Assembly: GCA_902702965.1 (NCBI GenBank)
Contig: CACRXP010000628.1
Coordinates: 168,517 to 232,516, forward strand
Source: Spirometra erinaceieuropaei
Lineage: Eukaryota > Platyhelminthes > Cestoda > Diphyllobothriidea > Diphyllobothriidae
Length of the DNA stretch: 64,000 bases
Direction of reading: 5' to 3'
The notes beneath the pieces were generated by a model. That model was not told the origin of the DNA. It did not search any database and saw only the letters and a program-made list of their open reading frames with translations. A program made the position numbers and the translations under genes. This document shows, piece after piece, positions 23,790-36,377 of this stretch. Each line of letters opens with the position of its first letter. Position 1 is the stretch's first letter.

Positions 23790-24265
23790 GATTATATGGT
23801 TGGCCGAAGCCTGTGAAAATGCGCATCTTTGGTTTTTGTCATCCCCTTTGCATTGACTGCGCTTGCTTCCAATTACCTGAGTAAATTTGTAGGTGACATG
23901 TGAATCGATATGATGATTGATGCATGTCTCATCTAAGAACATCGCCTCCATGAATTTGCCGCCTTTCCTTATTGAACAGGCACCAGAAATGCGGGTGTTT
24001 TCCCATGCAAATTTGTGTCCAATGTCCAGTGAGGGCGTAACCACATGGGGAATATGATCTTGTCTCCTAACCAACAACTGATGCTCATGTACAAATGCGG
24101 GTAGAGGCAGATTTCTCAGTTTGGCCACAATAGGCGGCATCACAACTTGAACATGATACTTTATAGCCAACAGCCTTTTTTCCGAAGTAGCCAACCCTGT
24201 CCTTGGGGTGTACAAGCTGTGTACGGATTTGCTTGTAGGTTGGTATGCTACTTGTATGTGATAAT
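23790..24265 (-). pseudogene. Penelope-like GIY-YIG endonuclease remnant 3
   Basis: The longest of the three remnants; the frame stays open over 168 codons (23766-24272) on the minus strand. Motifs are FVHEHQLLVRRQDHIPHVV, LDIGHKFAWENTRISGAC, GKFMEAMFLDETCINHHIDS and VTYKF. The upstream C-x2-C/GIY part is scrambled. Although open, it lacks a reverse transcriptase and a start, so it is best called a truncated retroelement remnant. Confidence 0.65.
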
Positions 24266-27200
24266 TTTTCATCCGTTTTTGACGATTTCAGACATATTAT
24301 TCACGTATTGGAAGGTTTTTCAGGTAATTGTTTTTTGTGCCTGAGTGGCCGTCGTTTTCGAAACACCTTTCTCTTTGAACGCATGTTTTTTATGCGATGA
24401 CGTACAAAGTCGCCCGGGTATCCGTTATGGTAAAATAATTTTAAAAGTTAATTCATTACCGTTTAATAACTTTCTCTATCAGAGCAGTGCGTTTTAGCTC
24501 GGTTTAGAAGGCTGCAGCAGTACTCCTCTTGTGATAGATGAAACGGTTAATCTCAGAAGTGTAGAATGACCACGGAGTATGTTTATTTGCGATAAACTAA
24601 AGTGTGTCGGGATCCAGCAGTTTTTCGGCATACGAGGGCATTCAGAATATGAGTTGTTTATCAGCCTCTGTCTCGAAAACGAATTTTATTCTTGGAAATG
24701 TGAAGTAAAGATTTGTGTGATTCGTTAAATTTAATTAATTTGGACGCCGGCTTTTCAGCGTATATATCTATGCATAAGGCGTTTTGGTCTTTGTCAATGA
24801 CCTAATTTCTTACAAAAATATAATATTAAGCAACAGTCAACTACATGAAAACTCACATATATGAGTATAAACAAAACCCACGTAGGACGTTTAGCTCTGC
24901 AAATCTACTAGTAAATTAGGGAGGTTTCGGCGCGGAGCGATGAACACAATGTGCTTTTTTAGACCGCAGCCAGCTGAATTTATCAAATAAACGCATATTT
25001 GCATTAGAATTTGCCTCATCTGAAGACAAAAGATCTTACGTCGAATATAATCTTAAGTAACAGACGTGCCTGCAAAGAAACTTGCCAACATTATCTTTGG
25101 AATTTATGCAAATAATACGAACGGCCTCATGGACTATATCCCATCGGCAGATTTTTCCTCATATTTTTCGTAGTATTGTGCACTGCATACACACCAGAGT
25201 TTTGCGAGTACAAAGATAACTAAGACATGAATCCTTAATTTTTATGTATGTCTCCTGAGTAACGTCTGTTAGATTTGGAGAATGCTCAGTATCCTGCAGC
25301 ACGGGACAGATATCAGAATGAAATTGCTTCAACTAGCGTGCAACGTGTAAGCAGAAATTTGCAGACGGTCCCCGACTGTGACAGAAAATAAAAGCGTTTG
25401 GTGATCTGTCTATCATCATATTCAACAGGTGACTGCTAACGGACTTTTAACTGCAAAAGAATTAATTCACCTTTTATGAATGTATGGTTTTTCAACTCTA
25501 GTTCATTTGCGTTTGCGAATTTTGCGAAAAATAATTACAAACATCAAATAGAATATGAGAGTGCTGTGACAGTAGCACGCATTATGTGGTAACTATTAGA
25601 AGACATTAATTGCTAGTAGCACGGCTGCGGTAGAAATAATTATTTGTTTATTTATTTAGATGTCATCACTTCTCTTAAAGTTCCACACAACAAACTCGTC
25701 TCAGGTTTGCTTTACAAAATTATCGGGTTCCTGTAATATTTATTTGGTCTTATTATTTCGTTCCTAATTCTCGATTATTCCTTAACACCTAGATTCATAT
25801 CTATTTTTAAACTTATGAAAACTGCCTTCAACAATTAAAATTTAATATATGTATAGTCTAACAAAACAAGATTTCCTGAACATAACTTTTCAGAGGCCGA
25901 ATGTCAAATTGTTGTTGGACACTTGGTCATCAAAATCAGGGGACAGACAAGGGTATGAAGGAAAGCCAGCTGGTCACTTTCTCCCGTGTTCAACGTAAAT
26001 TGTTTGCGAAATTTTCGCTATGCATGTTCCCTATGCAATATGTTGGAATTTATAAAGACATTTAAGGTCAATGAGAAAAATGCGTGCCATAAAAATAGTT
26101 CCCTTTTCAGTAAGAAATCCTCACAGGTAATCACACATACGTTTATTCGAAACAGATGATTCTCAATTAACTGTTTTAAGGTATTTATTATTATAACATT
26201 ACTTAAGTAATCTTTTCGAGTTGAAAAATTATATCGAAAATTTGGTGAACATATCATAAAAATTGAATCTCCTGTAGATCCTTCGTTACAGGAATTTCGG
26301 CAACTGTCAGCGAAATTAGACGACCGGAAGAGTAGACGTGAAACTTGAAAATCTTACAAGCATACTGAAATCATTTATTTTTGATATAATTAGACATAAC
26401 TCGAATTACAACAGATTCCTCAGAGCGGACAGCGTACGAACAAATCGTTTACTTTGCGATTTACTGCTTTTCTCTAATTGCTGCGTAATTGGTAAAATAT
26501 GTATAATAGGTGACCTTCTCGGTGGTTTTATTTTGTTTTCTATACCGTTAGTCGCGGTTCTGAGATTCCTATCCCAAACGTAGCATTAACAGCAATACGT
26601 ACAACACAGATACTAATTAAACGTCCCCACACAGGTTCAATCGACTCGCCCTAGCATCAGCAATAAGCATTATAGCAGTAGTTTACTGTACCTACTAAAT
26701 GATAATTTACAATTTAACCTTAGGTCCGATGTGAACCCCAGTGTAACCACATAACTTAACAAGCTTAAACTAGTGCGCAATTTTGGTTGACACTTGCGCA
26801 GGCAACGTAATGAGTCGTCCATTTTTGCAAAATCTGTGCGACAGCATATAAAGTAAATTCGCAATTCACAAATATTTGCAACTTTGCATGGGCCGTAAGA
26901 TGAAATCGCAATGTTCATACTTTTTGCTCCAAGATCATCCTCGATGAGATGGGGACTGTTAAACCTGCTTAAATAGAACCTTGCATAAGCAAACGTATTT
27001 ATATCCGAACAAGACTAAATACTGCAAAAATGCGGACCATACCCTGTTTGTGTTTTATATAATTCGTATTAGTAAGAAAAAAAGGAAAACCATTTTTTCC
27101 ACCGTCTACTATCTGTGTCTAATTGGAAGATCCGACTTAATTTAAATTAACAGAGACAGAAGAGACTTGAAATTGATGATATCCACAGACTCTTGACGAA

Positions 27201-29779
27201 ATACCCAAATTTTAAATTTGTTCATAGTTTATATTCTTACGAAGACGAACGACACAAAACACTACAATGCCTTTAAACAGTACCTTCAAAATGTCCATTT
27301 GCTTCCCCAAAGATAGACACTTTCGAATATATAAAGCCTCATTTAAGCGGGTTCAACAGTCAACATCCCACTGACTGTACACATACAATGAAGTGCTTGA
27401 AGATGTAGATTAAGTTTCCCAAGGCATGCTTAGCTGCCCAAAACTGTGCTGAAGAGACTTGCTGTAGCTATGGTTGAGCATATTTTACATAAATGAAAAA
27501 TATGTTGCCTTGCTTTGAGAATCCCCAATTAACATGTATCATCGGTCAACATTAATAAGTCGAGTGTTTGCGCTGCGATTTAACCAACTGATATGAAATC
27601 CAAACCGCAAATTATGAAATAAGTATAAAACGAAATTTTTTGCTAGACTACTTATTACTGCTAAAAGTGAAAATGTGGGATGATTCTGTTGGGGCTTTTA
27701 ACTAGTTCTTCCGTTCTCAGTTTAGTGGATAGTGGTAGGAAACATCCCATTTATGGAAATCAACAATAATTTAATTTATTGCAACTTTTGCGAAAAGCAA
27801 TTAAATATGAAATAACGCGTTTGTGTAAAGTCTCAGTGTATTTGTAAACTTTCCGAAATTTATATTTTTAAGTTAGTTCTTTCTTAATATTGGTCATATC
27901 TAAGCTAATATTCTTGAGTCACACACAAATAATGCTTACTTGTTGGCTCTTATGCAAAAGGGCTAAATGGCATCACTCCGGCTAACACATTAGACGGAGA
28001 TTGGAGTCTAGTTCAACGTCTTAACGACTCGAAAAAACTAGGAGACCAGCTGCTGCCCGTGACAGCTCCGCATTAATCTCTAGGATGAAACGGAAGTAGG
28101 ATGCCGCAGAGCCTGATCGGTGAACACCAAGTCATCATCATTAATAAAAAGCTGTCCGCAGAAATTGTGTTAGCATTGATTTGGTTTTTTGATACACAGA
28201 TGCATCGTCGGCTAGACGCGAAATGCGCTGTCTGCCACTCCATGGTGAATATAGTCATTGTTATGCGTATGGAGGGGATACAATGGGCTGATTTATGATG
28301 CGGTTTAATTATATGTTTCAGTATTTCTTAAGTTCGTGCAAATGTTGCCGCTGCATGCGGCGCTTAATAAAAATTAGCACATTCACGTTCAAGACTTCAC
28401 AAAGACTGTTCCCGTCCCTATATTTTCTACTCCACTTCTTCCTTAATTTCAACGTGCAAATGAAATCTGATCTTTATCTAGTACTATGACCAGATAGAAG
28501 CACTTTGGTTATTTTGTAAAAATCGTGCAAGTGCACCGAAAGTATACAAAAACCGTTAACTCACTCCTAATTGCCTCCTCCAAAAGTCATTCAAAAATTT
28601 ATTTATAGGTGATTTTAGAGTAAGGTGATTGCATAATAAAAACACACGTACTAGCCAAATGCCCATCCACGCGTGTTTTATCGACATTCTTCCACTGCAT
28701 GCGAGAGCTGTGTGGAGTCCGGCTCGTCACTAATTCCTCCAGCGTTTTCTGTGTGCTTTTTGTTAGATACCCCGAATTATAAATTGAAGCTTGTTTATTT
28801 CTATAGAAATTAACCGCAAACTTGGTTGATGGACTTCGGCCCAATTATTAATAAACATAAATTTATCTCTGAAGCTATAAACCTCAAATATAATGATCCG
28901 CTCTAAGATCGTAGTAAGTTCTAAGGAAATAAAAAGGCCACAGCTGCAGATGATTCCTCGAAGTGGAACATTTCGTAGCAGCTAATGAACTGAACATTTA
29001 CCTTTTTACTGTGGTCACTTAAAGTCAGTGTATAACTAGTAAACCATAAGTAACAACCTCCTGTAGGATTTTGACTGTTTTGTCTTCGGGGACAGATGTG
29101 ATTATGTATCCCAAGGTGAAGTAAACAAATCCCAATAAACTGTTATATAATACTGACTGTAAGACGGTTTTTCCAAATGGAGTCGAGAAACGCAAGTGCT
29201 ACGAGGTGAAGTAGTTGTATGTGATAGAAGAGCTATTGGCAGCGTGCGATTGTAATTTGTGCGGTTGACAAAAAATTGCCTTAACCCCTAAATACATGTT
29301 ATTGTTTACCCTAACTTAAGGTTGTAAGACTTCAAATTCTTACAATGCGCGATCATCATGCGATCAGCAAATATACTCATCGAAGCCTAAGTACATGAAT
29401 TGTCATGTTTCTGTCACATACGTAAAAAACAATGTAGAGGTGGTTGATTTTACCGACTTACTTGATAAACTGCGAGTGTGAACCGGTAGTCCATTTTGGA
29501 GGGAACGCGTTCATAAATGTGAAGGTTGCAATCGATGCTCAGTCGTATGTCGACTGACAAACCTGTGAAAATGATTCTTAGTATACACGTTGGAACTTAT
29601 TATCGGAGACACATATTAATATTTTACAGATTTTGACCAACAGTCTGGGAATATTATGGTCCACTCACCTTTCCATGAAAATAAATTTAAACAGTTTTTA
29701 ATGTTTGGTAACTTATCAGGACAATGCTGACATCATTTCACTCCGGCTTCTTTGCGTGCTATTCGTCAGTAGCAGACTG
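24266..29779. other. Large intergenic stretch with weak exon-like pieces
   Basis: No gene could be assembled. At about 27158-27270 (+) an open stretch reads roughly LEIDDIHRLLTKYPNFKF and ends in a stop. It looks protein-like but has no start or splice partner. The 28101-28298 (+) frame contains KKLSAEIVLAL and shares a pattern with 56400-56510, which suggests a short dispersed repeat. The remainder is AT-rich with nothing recognisable. Confidence 0.35.
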
Positions 29780-30300
29780 CATCTGTATTAATAGTTTCAT
29801 CGTTAGTGCTGTCAATAACAGTTGTCTAGGACATGTCGATTGGAAAGCCCTTGGACATTAAGAAATATGACTGATCGGTCTTCTGAAACAAAATTATACA
29901 ACAAAGACAAAAGGGACGCGAATAAGCAACATGAGCAGAAACATGCGTGACAGTGATGGAACCGATCAAGCTTTTTTGGTTAAACATCGTCCAGGTAGGG
30001 TTAAGAGTCGAACGTTTTTGCAAAAATATGCATATCGACATCCACAGTGAAATTTTTGCTACATGCATGCGTACCTAAGCACGCGCCGAGAAATTTAACC
30101 CATAATGTACTACCATTCATTGCACACGTACAGTCGATGTGACGCTGGTCGCCAAACCTGAATAAATGATTCTTTCTATATTCGAGCGTGTTTATCTTCG
30201 GCGATACGAATGGATATTCTAAAAATATATTTTCGGAGCACAAGATTGTTAAGCGTAGTCTGTTTCGAAAGAAATTATTTGAAAAAATTCTTCTTATTTG
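29780..30300 (+). repeat. Dispersed repeat family R, copy 2
   Basis: Direct relative of 15460-16080 and reverse relative of 21390-21830 and 46260-46700. Characteristic words are tctaggacatgtcgattgg, acatgcgtgacagtgatgg, 'cgaacgtttttgcaaa' and gcgatacgaatggatattct. No intact frame. Confidence 0.65.
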
Positions 30301-30965
30301 GGGACTTCATCAATAGTTTGCTGATATCACCAAATTCTTGTTTCTTTCCTCTGGAATTGCTCTGCGGACATGCATTTGTTTTCGTTGTTAATCCCCTTGC
30401 ATAAGAAAACAAATTCTTTAGTGACTGAAATCTCGCATGTGAAAGGTGATGTAACCCGCAAATAATTAACTAATTCTGCGAACACAAATAGCCTCTGGGC
30501 AGTTGGTCTTTTGTATTGAAATATCTAATAGCAGCACATGAAATAAAGAGTGCTGATTACAATATATTTTCGGCTTCCAAGGAATAGGGCGGTAACTGTT
30601 TCGCCATATTTTCTCTAATGCTCTTCAAGTGCGGCAAAAACTGTGGTCTGGAATAGAGAGCCGTTTATAATAATTGGGGTAGAAACGGTCGTTACACTTT
30701 TTCCAATTTTAGTCGAAAATTCTATTCGTCTCCGTGTGAAAGCTAACGGGTCTTGAGATCGAGCTCCACGGCAACGCGGGATGGATATGTCACTTAAAGC
30801 GACTGGCGGAAACCCTTCTCCTAAAGTATGCGCGCATTTACTTCCCCAGTCTCAAAATAGGCTGTCTATTCTAACTTCCTATTGCATTTCCCAGGGTTCG
30901 CTCAGGGACTGCCTACATGGCGATTATACTGTGCGTAAGGTTACATTTATTTATCGGGCCTTATG
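30301..30965. other. Intergenic up to assembly gap
   Basis: No gene recognised. A plus-strand frame at 30781 runs into the gap and cannot be judged. Confidence 0.4.
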
Positions 30966-31034
30966 NNNNNNNNNNNNNNNNNNNNNNNNNNNNNNNNNNN
31001 NNNNNNNNNNNNNNNNNNNNNNNNNNNNNNNNNN
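30966..31034. other. Assembly gap, 69 N
   Basis: A run of 69 undetermined bases. Sequence on the two sides does not join in an obvious frame or repeat. Confidence 0.99.
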
Positions 31035-31848
31035 AAGCTACTTCTGGCACCGACCTGATGTGAAGAATTTCCAAAACTGAATGCATAAAATAAAAAGGCA
31101 TACGTCTTCTTTACAAGCTTCTTCAGTTAGCTTGACCATCATTCGTGTACCGGCGATACGAATGCGGAAAACAGTGTCTAACTTGTTCTGAGGAAATACG
31201 GTTTATACGGTTGAAGCCTCACGGAAAATTTGGAAAACTGTCGAAAGTTCTACCAAGAGGTTTGTCTTCCGTCAGGTAGCAAACAGAAGTCAGCCACGAC
31301 ATCCAAAGAAAAAATAAGAAATATACTAATCAGTTAATAAGAAGTAGGTAAATGAACTGTCGCTGGCTAAGTTACGCGAATGCAGGGTCTAAAGAAATAT
31401 GCAGCAACCAATAGGGATGGTTGTCGAGAAGTGACAAGACTTGGTAATTGACAGTTCGTGGCGAGGGACGGGACGAAAGACTATTCTAATTACGAGAAAA
31501 TAAGAAAACAAGAGACAGCGTGTAAGGGGTAGGGCGACCACTGCAAGCATGATAGTAAAATGCTACGATATGTGAGTAGAAAATAAGAGGTCGGTAGGTG
31601 GAAAGGGGGTGGTTATATATCAAAACATAAATACGAATTCAGTGCTTTTAGTGTATATGAAAAAAATTAGCGGTATGTCCTATAGTAACTAGTGTATCAT
31701 TTTCCCATCCAAATATAGGCCTACGATGAAAGTTAACCTAAAAGCCTATCGATGGTGGCGTGATTTTTCGAGGTTCGAGGGTGTAATTTGCAAGCAATCG
31801 GCTAAAATTAACTGGGTATGCAAAATCCTAGTCGAGGAATGCTGCAAA
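31035..31848. other. Intergenic, no gene recognised
   Basis: Somewhat purine-rich on the plus strand at 31300-31620 (many ag/ga words). No supported coding exon. A 74-codon plus frame (31726-31950) overlaps the candidate exon described next on the other strand and has no splice support. Confidence 0.4.
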
Positions 31849-32256
31849 TTATCCTCCACTGCAGGCATAGGTGCAAAACATCTTCTCGCACAAGAATATG
31901 AATACCGCACGGTAAACCGCTCCAGCAAATATGTTGACACACAACGTTAAAAGATGCAAACGTAATAAAGACTTGCTGGAACCTATTGCATATAATCGTA
32001 CGTGAAGAGATGCCGGTGTCGGACATAGCTGCATGGGCACACGTGATCGAATTACAATGTTACATCCAGTTTGGTCTGAATTCATCAGGATTGGGGAAGC
32101 ATGCTGGGCCATTCTATATCCTACTCCCTACATATATCACATGAGATCATTATCCTAGAAAGCCCCGTGAGCATTACCTGCTGTTGAGTTCCATGCACCA
32201 ACAAAGAACAAATAAATGCTGAGAAATGTGCATGTCATTATGTCTGGCAATTTCAT
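31849..32256 (-). CDS. Candidate small secreted cysteine-rich protein
   Basis: Exon 1 (32256 down to 32178, 79 nt) starts with ATG and encodes a convincing signal peptide (MKLPDIMTCTFLSIYLFF, then VGAWNSTA), ending in a phase-1 GTAATG donor. A phase-1 acceptor (gatgaattcag) at 32076-32077 opens an exon from 32075 to 31849. That exon contains seven cysteines and ends FLCEKMFCTYACSGG before a stop. The join is in frame through a 102-nt intron, giving about 101 residues. The acceptor has a weak pyrimidine tract and the middle of exon 2 is rather hydrophobic, so the second exon may be wrong even if the first is right. Function unknown. Confidence 0.3.
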
Positions 32257-34965
32257 TTTTGCTGAGATGGTAACGTTACCTAAAGCCGTCAGGCAAGCCA
32301 AACAAAAGATACCGCTACTCGCAGACCAAATTATTTTAATCGTGCAATAAGATGCCAAAGTACAGACTGTATTCGACCACACTATGGAATTTTAAGCATA
32401 CGCCCACTATATTTTAAAGTTGAGAATTTTTTAATGACAGTTCAAAATTTTCAGACGAGCTGACAGTTAGTAGACATGTACAGCTGAACAAAGTTTCCAC
32501 TGTATTAAGGTGCCGGAAATTTCAATCTAACTTGAATGCACTCCGCAATTGATGTGGGTACCAAATGCTCACTTGGGAGCGAGCGGTTTAGCGATTTATA
32601 GTCTGAAAATGGTTTTGATAAGGTAATTAAAGTATATCAATGATATAATGGGTACCGTGGCCAACATTGGATAAAGGAACCTTTCTGGATTAGTTGCAGC
32701 TTTTCTCCGTCCTGAATTTGCAATCTCCTGGGGGAAAGAGGAACATAGCAAGCAGCTGTTAGAATAAAAGTTCTGTATGTGTATACAGGGCCATGAATAT
32801 GTCAGCAAGTCGAATTGCAACTTTTTTCCTTGGCAAGTGTCAAACCTCCAAGCCCCCAATTTGGGCTCCGTTCTCTGTCACCTGGCCTACTAACAGGCTT
32901 GTGCATTATATGACTGACAAGGCTTCTATCGTGCAATGCCAACAAGAAACGATAGATGTGTGATTTCTCCGATAAAATGATTTTTCACCAAAAGCATCTT
33001 CCGCCAAATAAGATGATGACAAAATGCATTTCGAAAAGCCAGTCGTTTGCCGACTAGGTGGTATGGACACAAACGCGGTATGACATGTTTACAATGTGGC
33101 ACAGTTCCCATGTAGGCGCATTTCCACCAGTGAATATTGTGCTACTGATTAGTTTGCGCAATCAAGAGAAACATGTTTGCACCCTGTTGCCTCCAATGCA
33201 ACAAAAATGCCATAAGCCATGTATGTTTATTTTGATAAAAAGCGAATAGCATATAGTTGAAGTGGCTAATAAATCACTTGGCAGGTCAAACATTTGAAAG
33301 ACAAGATTGTTTTGAAAAAAAAACTTTATTCATCGGACGTCTCGGGTTTCTGCTCCATCCCACTATCAGACACAAATGAAGACGCAGGCGGTTTATGCGC
33401 AAGGGACTACAGTATTTATAGGATTCAGTCACCATGCTACCGCGTACCTACGCGAATTCACGGTTTCTTCCTGCATAAGGAAACAGTGCGAATTGTGGCA
33501 AACGCTTTCGTATGCCGAGACCGTATCGGAATCTGTCGGCCGACTTTTCACATCACCTGGTTTTAGAAATGCGCACAAGTTGGAGGCGACCATCAGGCAT
33601 CAGTTAATGATACTGTTCTACCCGTTGCCACGGTCGGAAACGTCTGCAGTCATTTATCGGATCTGATGCAGTTACTGTCAAAACAATTACGTCGGAGGTT
33701 CGAACAACCCTCAAACCATCGTAATTAACATCGCGCTCCTCCCCTTCAAAAGGGGGTTCGGCGGCTCTAAATGAAATACGTGCAGGTGATAAGTTTTGCG
33801 TCTAGTTATCAATCCCGTACAAAATGTATGCCTGTGTTTTTGCTACGGGGAAAATGCTGTACATTTCTATTGCGATGTAGACTTGCATAGCTCCAAAAGA
33901 ACAGTCATTAGTTCGTTCGTCATTTGCGACAGTTAGCTTAAGGACGCACTTTTAACTTTGACAGACCTAGCTGCAGCATATTCTAAATAGATAAAATTTA
34001 AAGTTTTGTGCTTATAACTAACGATAGGATATTGCAAATTAGTCTGTTACATGTTAAATGAATGAAGTCCAGATGCCGTTTTGCTAAAGCGGAAGGATGT
34101 GGTGGATTCCTCAGATAAGTGTATGAAGTATTTATACTTGAATCGAAAGGACAAAGGTGACATTGCACTTGAGAACATAATAGCTTAAAGATTTAAAAGG
34201 AACGAAAATGCCTGAGACTAGAGCTTAGTCGTTGCCAGTACTCGGGTCCTAGACAATATTGCTCGAATCAACATATCAAATAAATTATGCCGTCAATATG
34301 TCCCATTCGTCAAAGACTCTAGTAGTCCCCTTTTTACTACAAAAACTGCCAAAGAAGACCCCACTTGAAAGTGAATATGCCGGCGAATTTCGTTTTTTAC
34401 CTCTGATGACGCGATGTTTTCGAAATTAGGAAATACTTTCTTCCGCCGCTTCTGTTAATGTCTACTAACGTATTTACCACATACCGTGTGTAGAATCGTT
34501 ACTGCTTTGTGAAAAGCGGTATTTCTTATGTAATGCCAAGGGGAATTATGCACTCGAGACAGAATAACATACGTCACCTACATTTTGACAAATTAACGAG
34601 CCCTTTTAACATTAGCTTGTTGCTCTGCCTTCATTTAAGTAATAGCGAATTTCAGAAGAGACATTAGCGAGCGAACGTTCCTTTCGTTAACTTTTCATCA
34701 GGCCAATACAGCTACATAGGAATTACGCTCTGCGCTTCTTAGGAGTTTACATGAGATAACACCCCATTCACGGTTTCCGAAAGATCCTGCTTTGTACGCA
34801 CACAACCACTCTTATATGGCACTTGATAAAACATCACTTAAATCATTATCCCTTGATCTGAAGTTTTGTACACCTCATCGAAAAATAAATCAGTTAGAAC
34901 TGGAAACTCAATTCGAGAACCTCTGGAAACATACCATCCATCTATAAACTGCGGCTAAGCCCTTC
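32257..34965. other. Intergenic, no gene recognised
   Basis: Several frames of 60-96 codons exist on both strands (for example 32596-32859 minus, 33376-33666 plus), but none has a recognisable domain or fitting splice sites. At 34675-34730 the words 'cgttaacttttcatcaggccaatacagctacat' resemble the Penelope-like tail near 47905-47940, so a short scrap of such a tail is likely here. Confidence 0.4.
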
Positions 34966-36058
34966 ATCGGGGATCGTTGTACTTGGTGTGCTGACCGTTT
35001 GATGGCGACAGTCGCGTCGTTAATTGCTACAAGTTAATCACGTGCGTTAGATGTTGGTGAGATGACTGCTCGACCATCTGAGGCGCTGACACTGGTGTTA
35101 GGAAGTGCTCATCTGTGCGTTTTCCTTGTGGCTAATTTCTGCGTCTAGGCGAAGGCACAGCACTGTGTATGGAATTGGGGAGGTCACTGCACATGTTGAT
35201 GGACTGGGGCCCTGTAAACCATGACTTTAGCACCTTCCGGCCCACGCGGTTGTCACCTCTTAATGAAAAATCCGTCTTGTCGAACTTGAATGTGTGACCG
35301 CTTCTCGTCCAGCTTGAGAGCTGGCGTCATTTCTCTGCACCGCTTCAACGCGTTTGCTTAATCACGTTCGGAGCTGTCTTCCGGTTTCTTTGACACAGTT
35401 GCTTTGTCCGCAACTGCACCCTACACATTAAAGGATTCCCGATGTTTCCCGACATCCAGTGGCTCTTTCGGTTTCATCATGTCTGTGTGCAACAGCAACC
35501 CCAATTGGTGCAAGAGGACGGCCGACAGCTCGTCAAAATATGGTGTTCGTGCAGATGAACCTGACTTCCCTTTTGCGTATACATCGGTTGGTAGGAAATT
35601 TCGGAAGTTCTTCATTGTGTCTGGTGCAGTTGCGGACAAAGCAACTGCGTCAGAAGAAACCGAAAGACAGCTCCGAACGTGAATAACCAAACGCGTTGAA
35701 GCGGTGCAGAAAAATGACGCCAGCTCTCACGTTGCGGCGCATTCGACGAGATGCGGCCGCAAGAAGTGACATTTACGTGAGCGGACAGATGCTCGAGTCC
35801 TGGTTTACTGGGCCCCAGTCCATTAACACGTGCAATGACCTCCCCATTCCATACTTAGTTCTGCGACTTCGCCTAGACAGAGTAATCAACCACGCAGAAA
35901 GCGCACAAATGAACACTTCCCAACATCAGGGTCAGCGCCTCACACCAACATTTAACGCACGTAATTAACTTTTAGCAATTAACGACGGGAACGTCGGCCA
36001 TTAGACAGTCAGCACACCAAGTGCAACGATCCCTGATCAAGGGCTTAGTCGTGGATAT
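34966..36058. mobile_element. Foldback element with long terminal inverted repeats
   Basis: The left arm (about 34966-35430) and right arm (about 35623-36058) are reverse complements over roughly 430-460 bp. Outer ends read ctaagcccttcatcgggatc-like on the left, and the same word inverted on the right. Near the inner ends, 35401-35420 (gctttgtccgcaactgcacc) is perfectly inverted at 35623-35642. The interior is only about 200 bp and has no transposase. Arms related to it lie at 18555-19060 and 20757-21290. It is a non-autonomous DNA element; no target duplication is obvious. Confidence 0.8.
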
Positions 36059-36377
36059 TCATAGGTATTTGGTAGCATGGCGACTTCATCCTACAAATAC
36101 TGCAATCCCTGGTGCGTGAAAGCTTATATCTGCTTTTGTCTCTGACGATAGGTTCAAATAGGAGTACGAAAAGTCAGGGCCAATAAAGCTGTTATCCCAG
36201 CAATTGTGTCTCCATCCTAAAGGCATTTGTTTTTCGCTGGCACTAATTGTGGGGAAAGCGGCAAGCATGGTATAGAACGCTGCTTGCAGCGAGACTATTG
36301 GGTGATACGGTCAGTTTAGCAAACTCGTGCGAACATCATTCTATGTAAATGCGCAGGTATGATCTCATAGAAGCAAT
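36059..36377. other. 5' flank of paralogue B
   Basis: About 320 bp between the foldback element and the ATG of the next gene. I see no perfect TATA box. A 60-codon minus-strand frame (36086-36268) has no support. Confidence 0.4.

Noticed and set aside
28101..28298. Frame with KKLSAEIV, similar to RLSAEIV in exon 3 of paralogue B; possible third paralogue.
   Set aside because: The match is limited to a few residues, the A-L-P motif does not follow, and no signal or second exon lies nearby. The segment instead resembles 56400-56510.
33690..33720. 'ggttcgaac' resembling a tRNA B box.
   Set aside because: No A box at the right distance and no cloverleaf could be drawn.
35404..35968. Frames of 75-92 codons on both strands.
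   Set aside because: They are by-products of the inverted arms of the foldback element, which give mirrored open frames.
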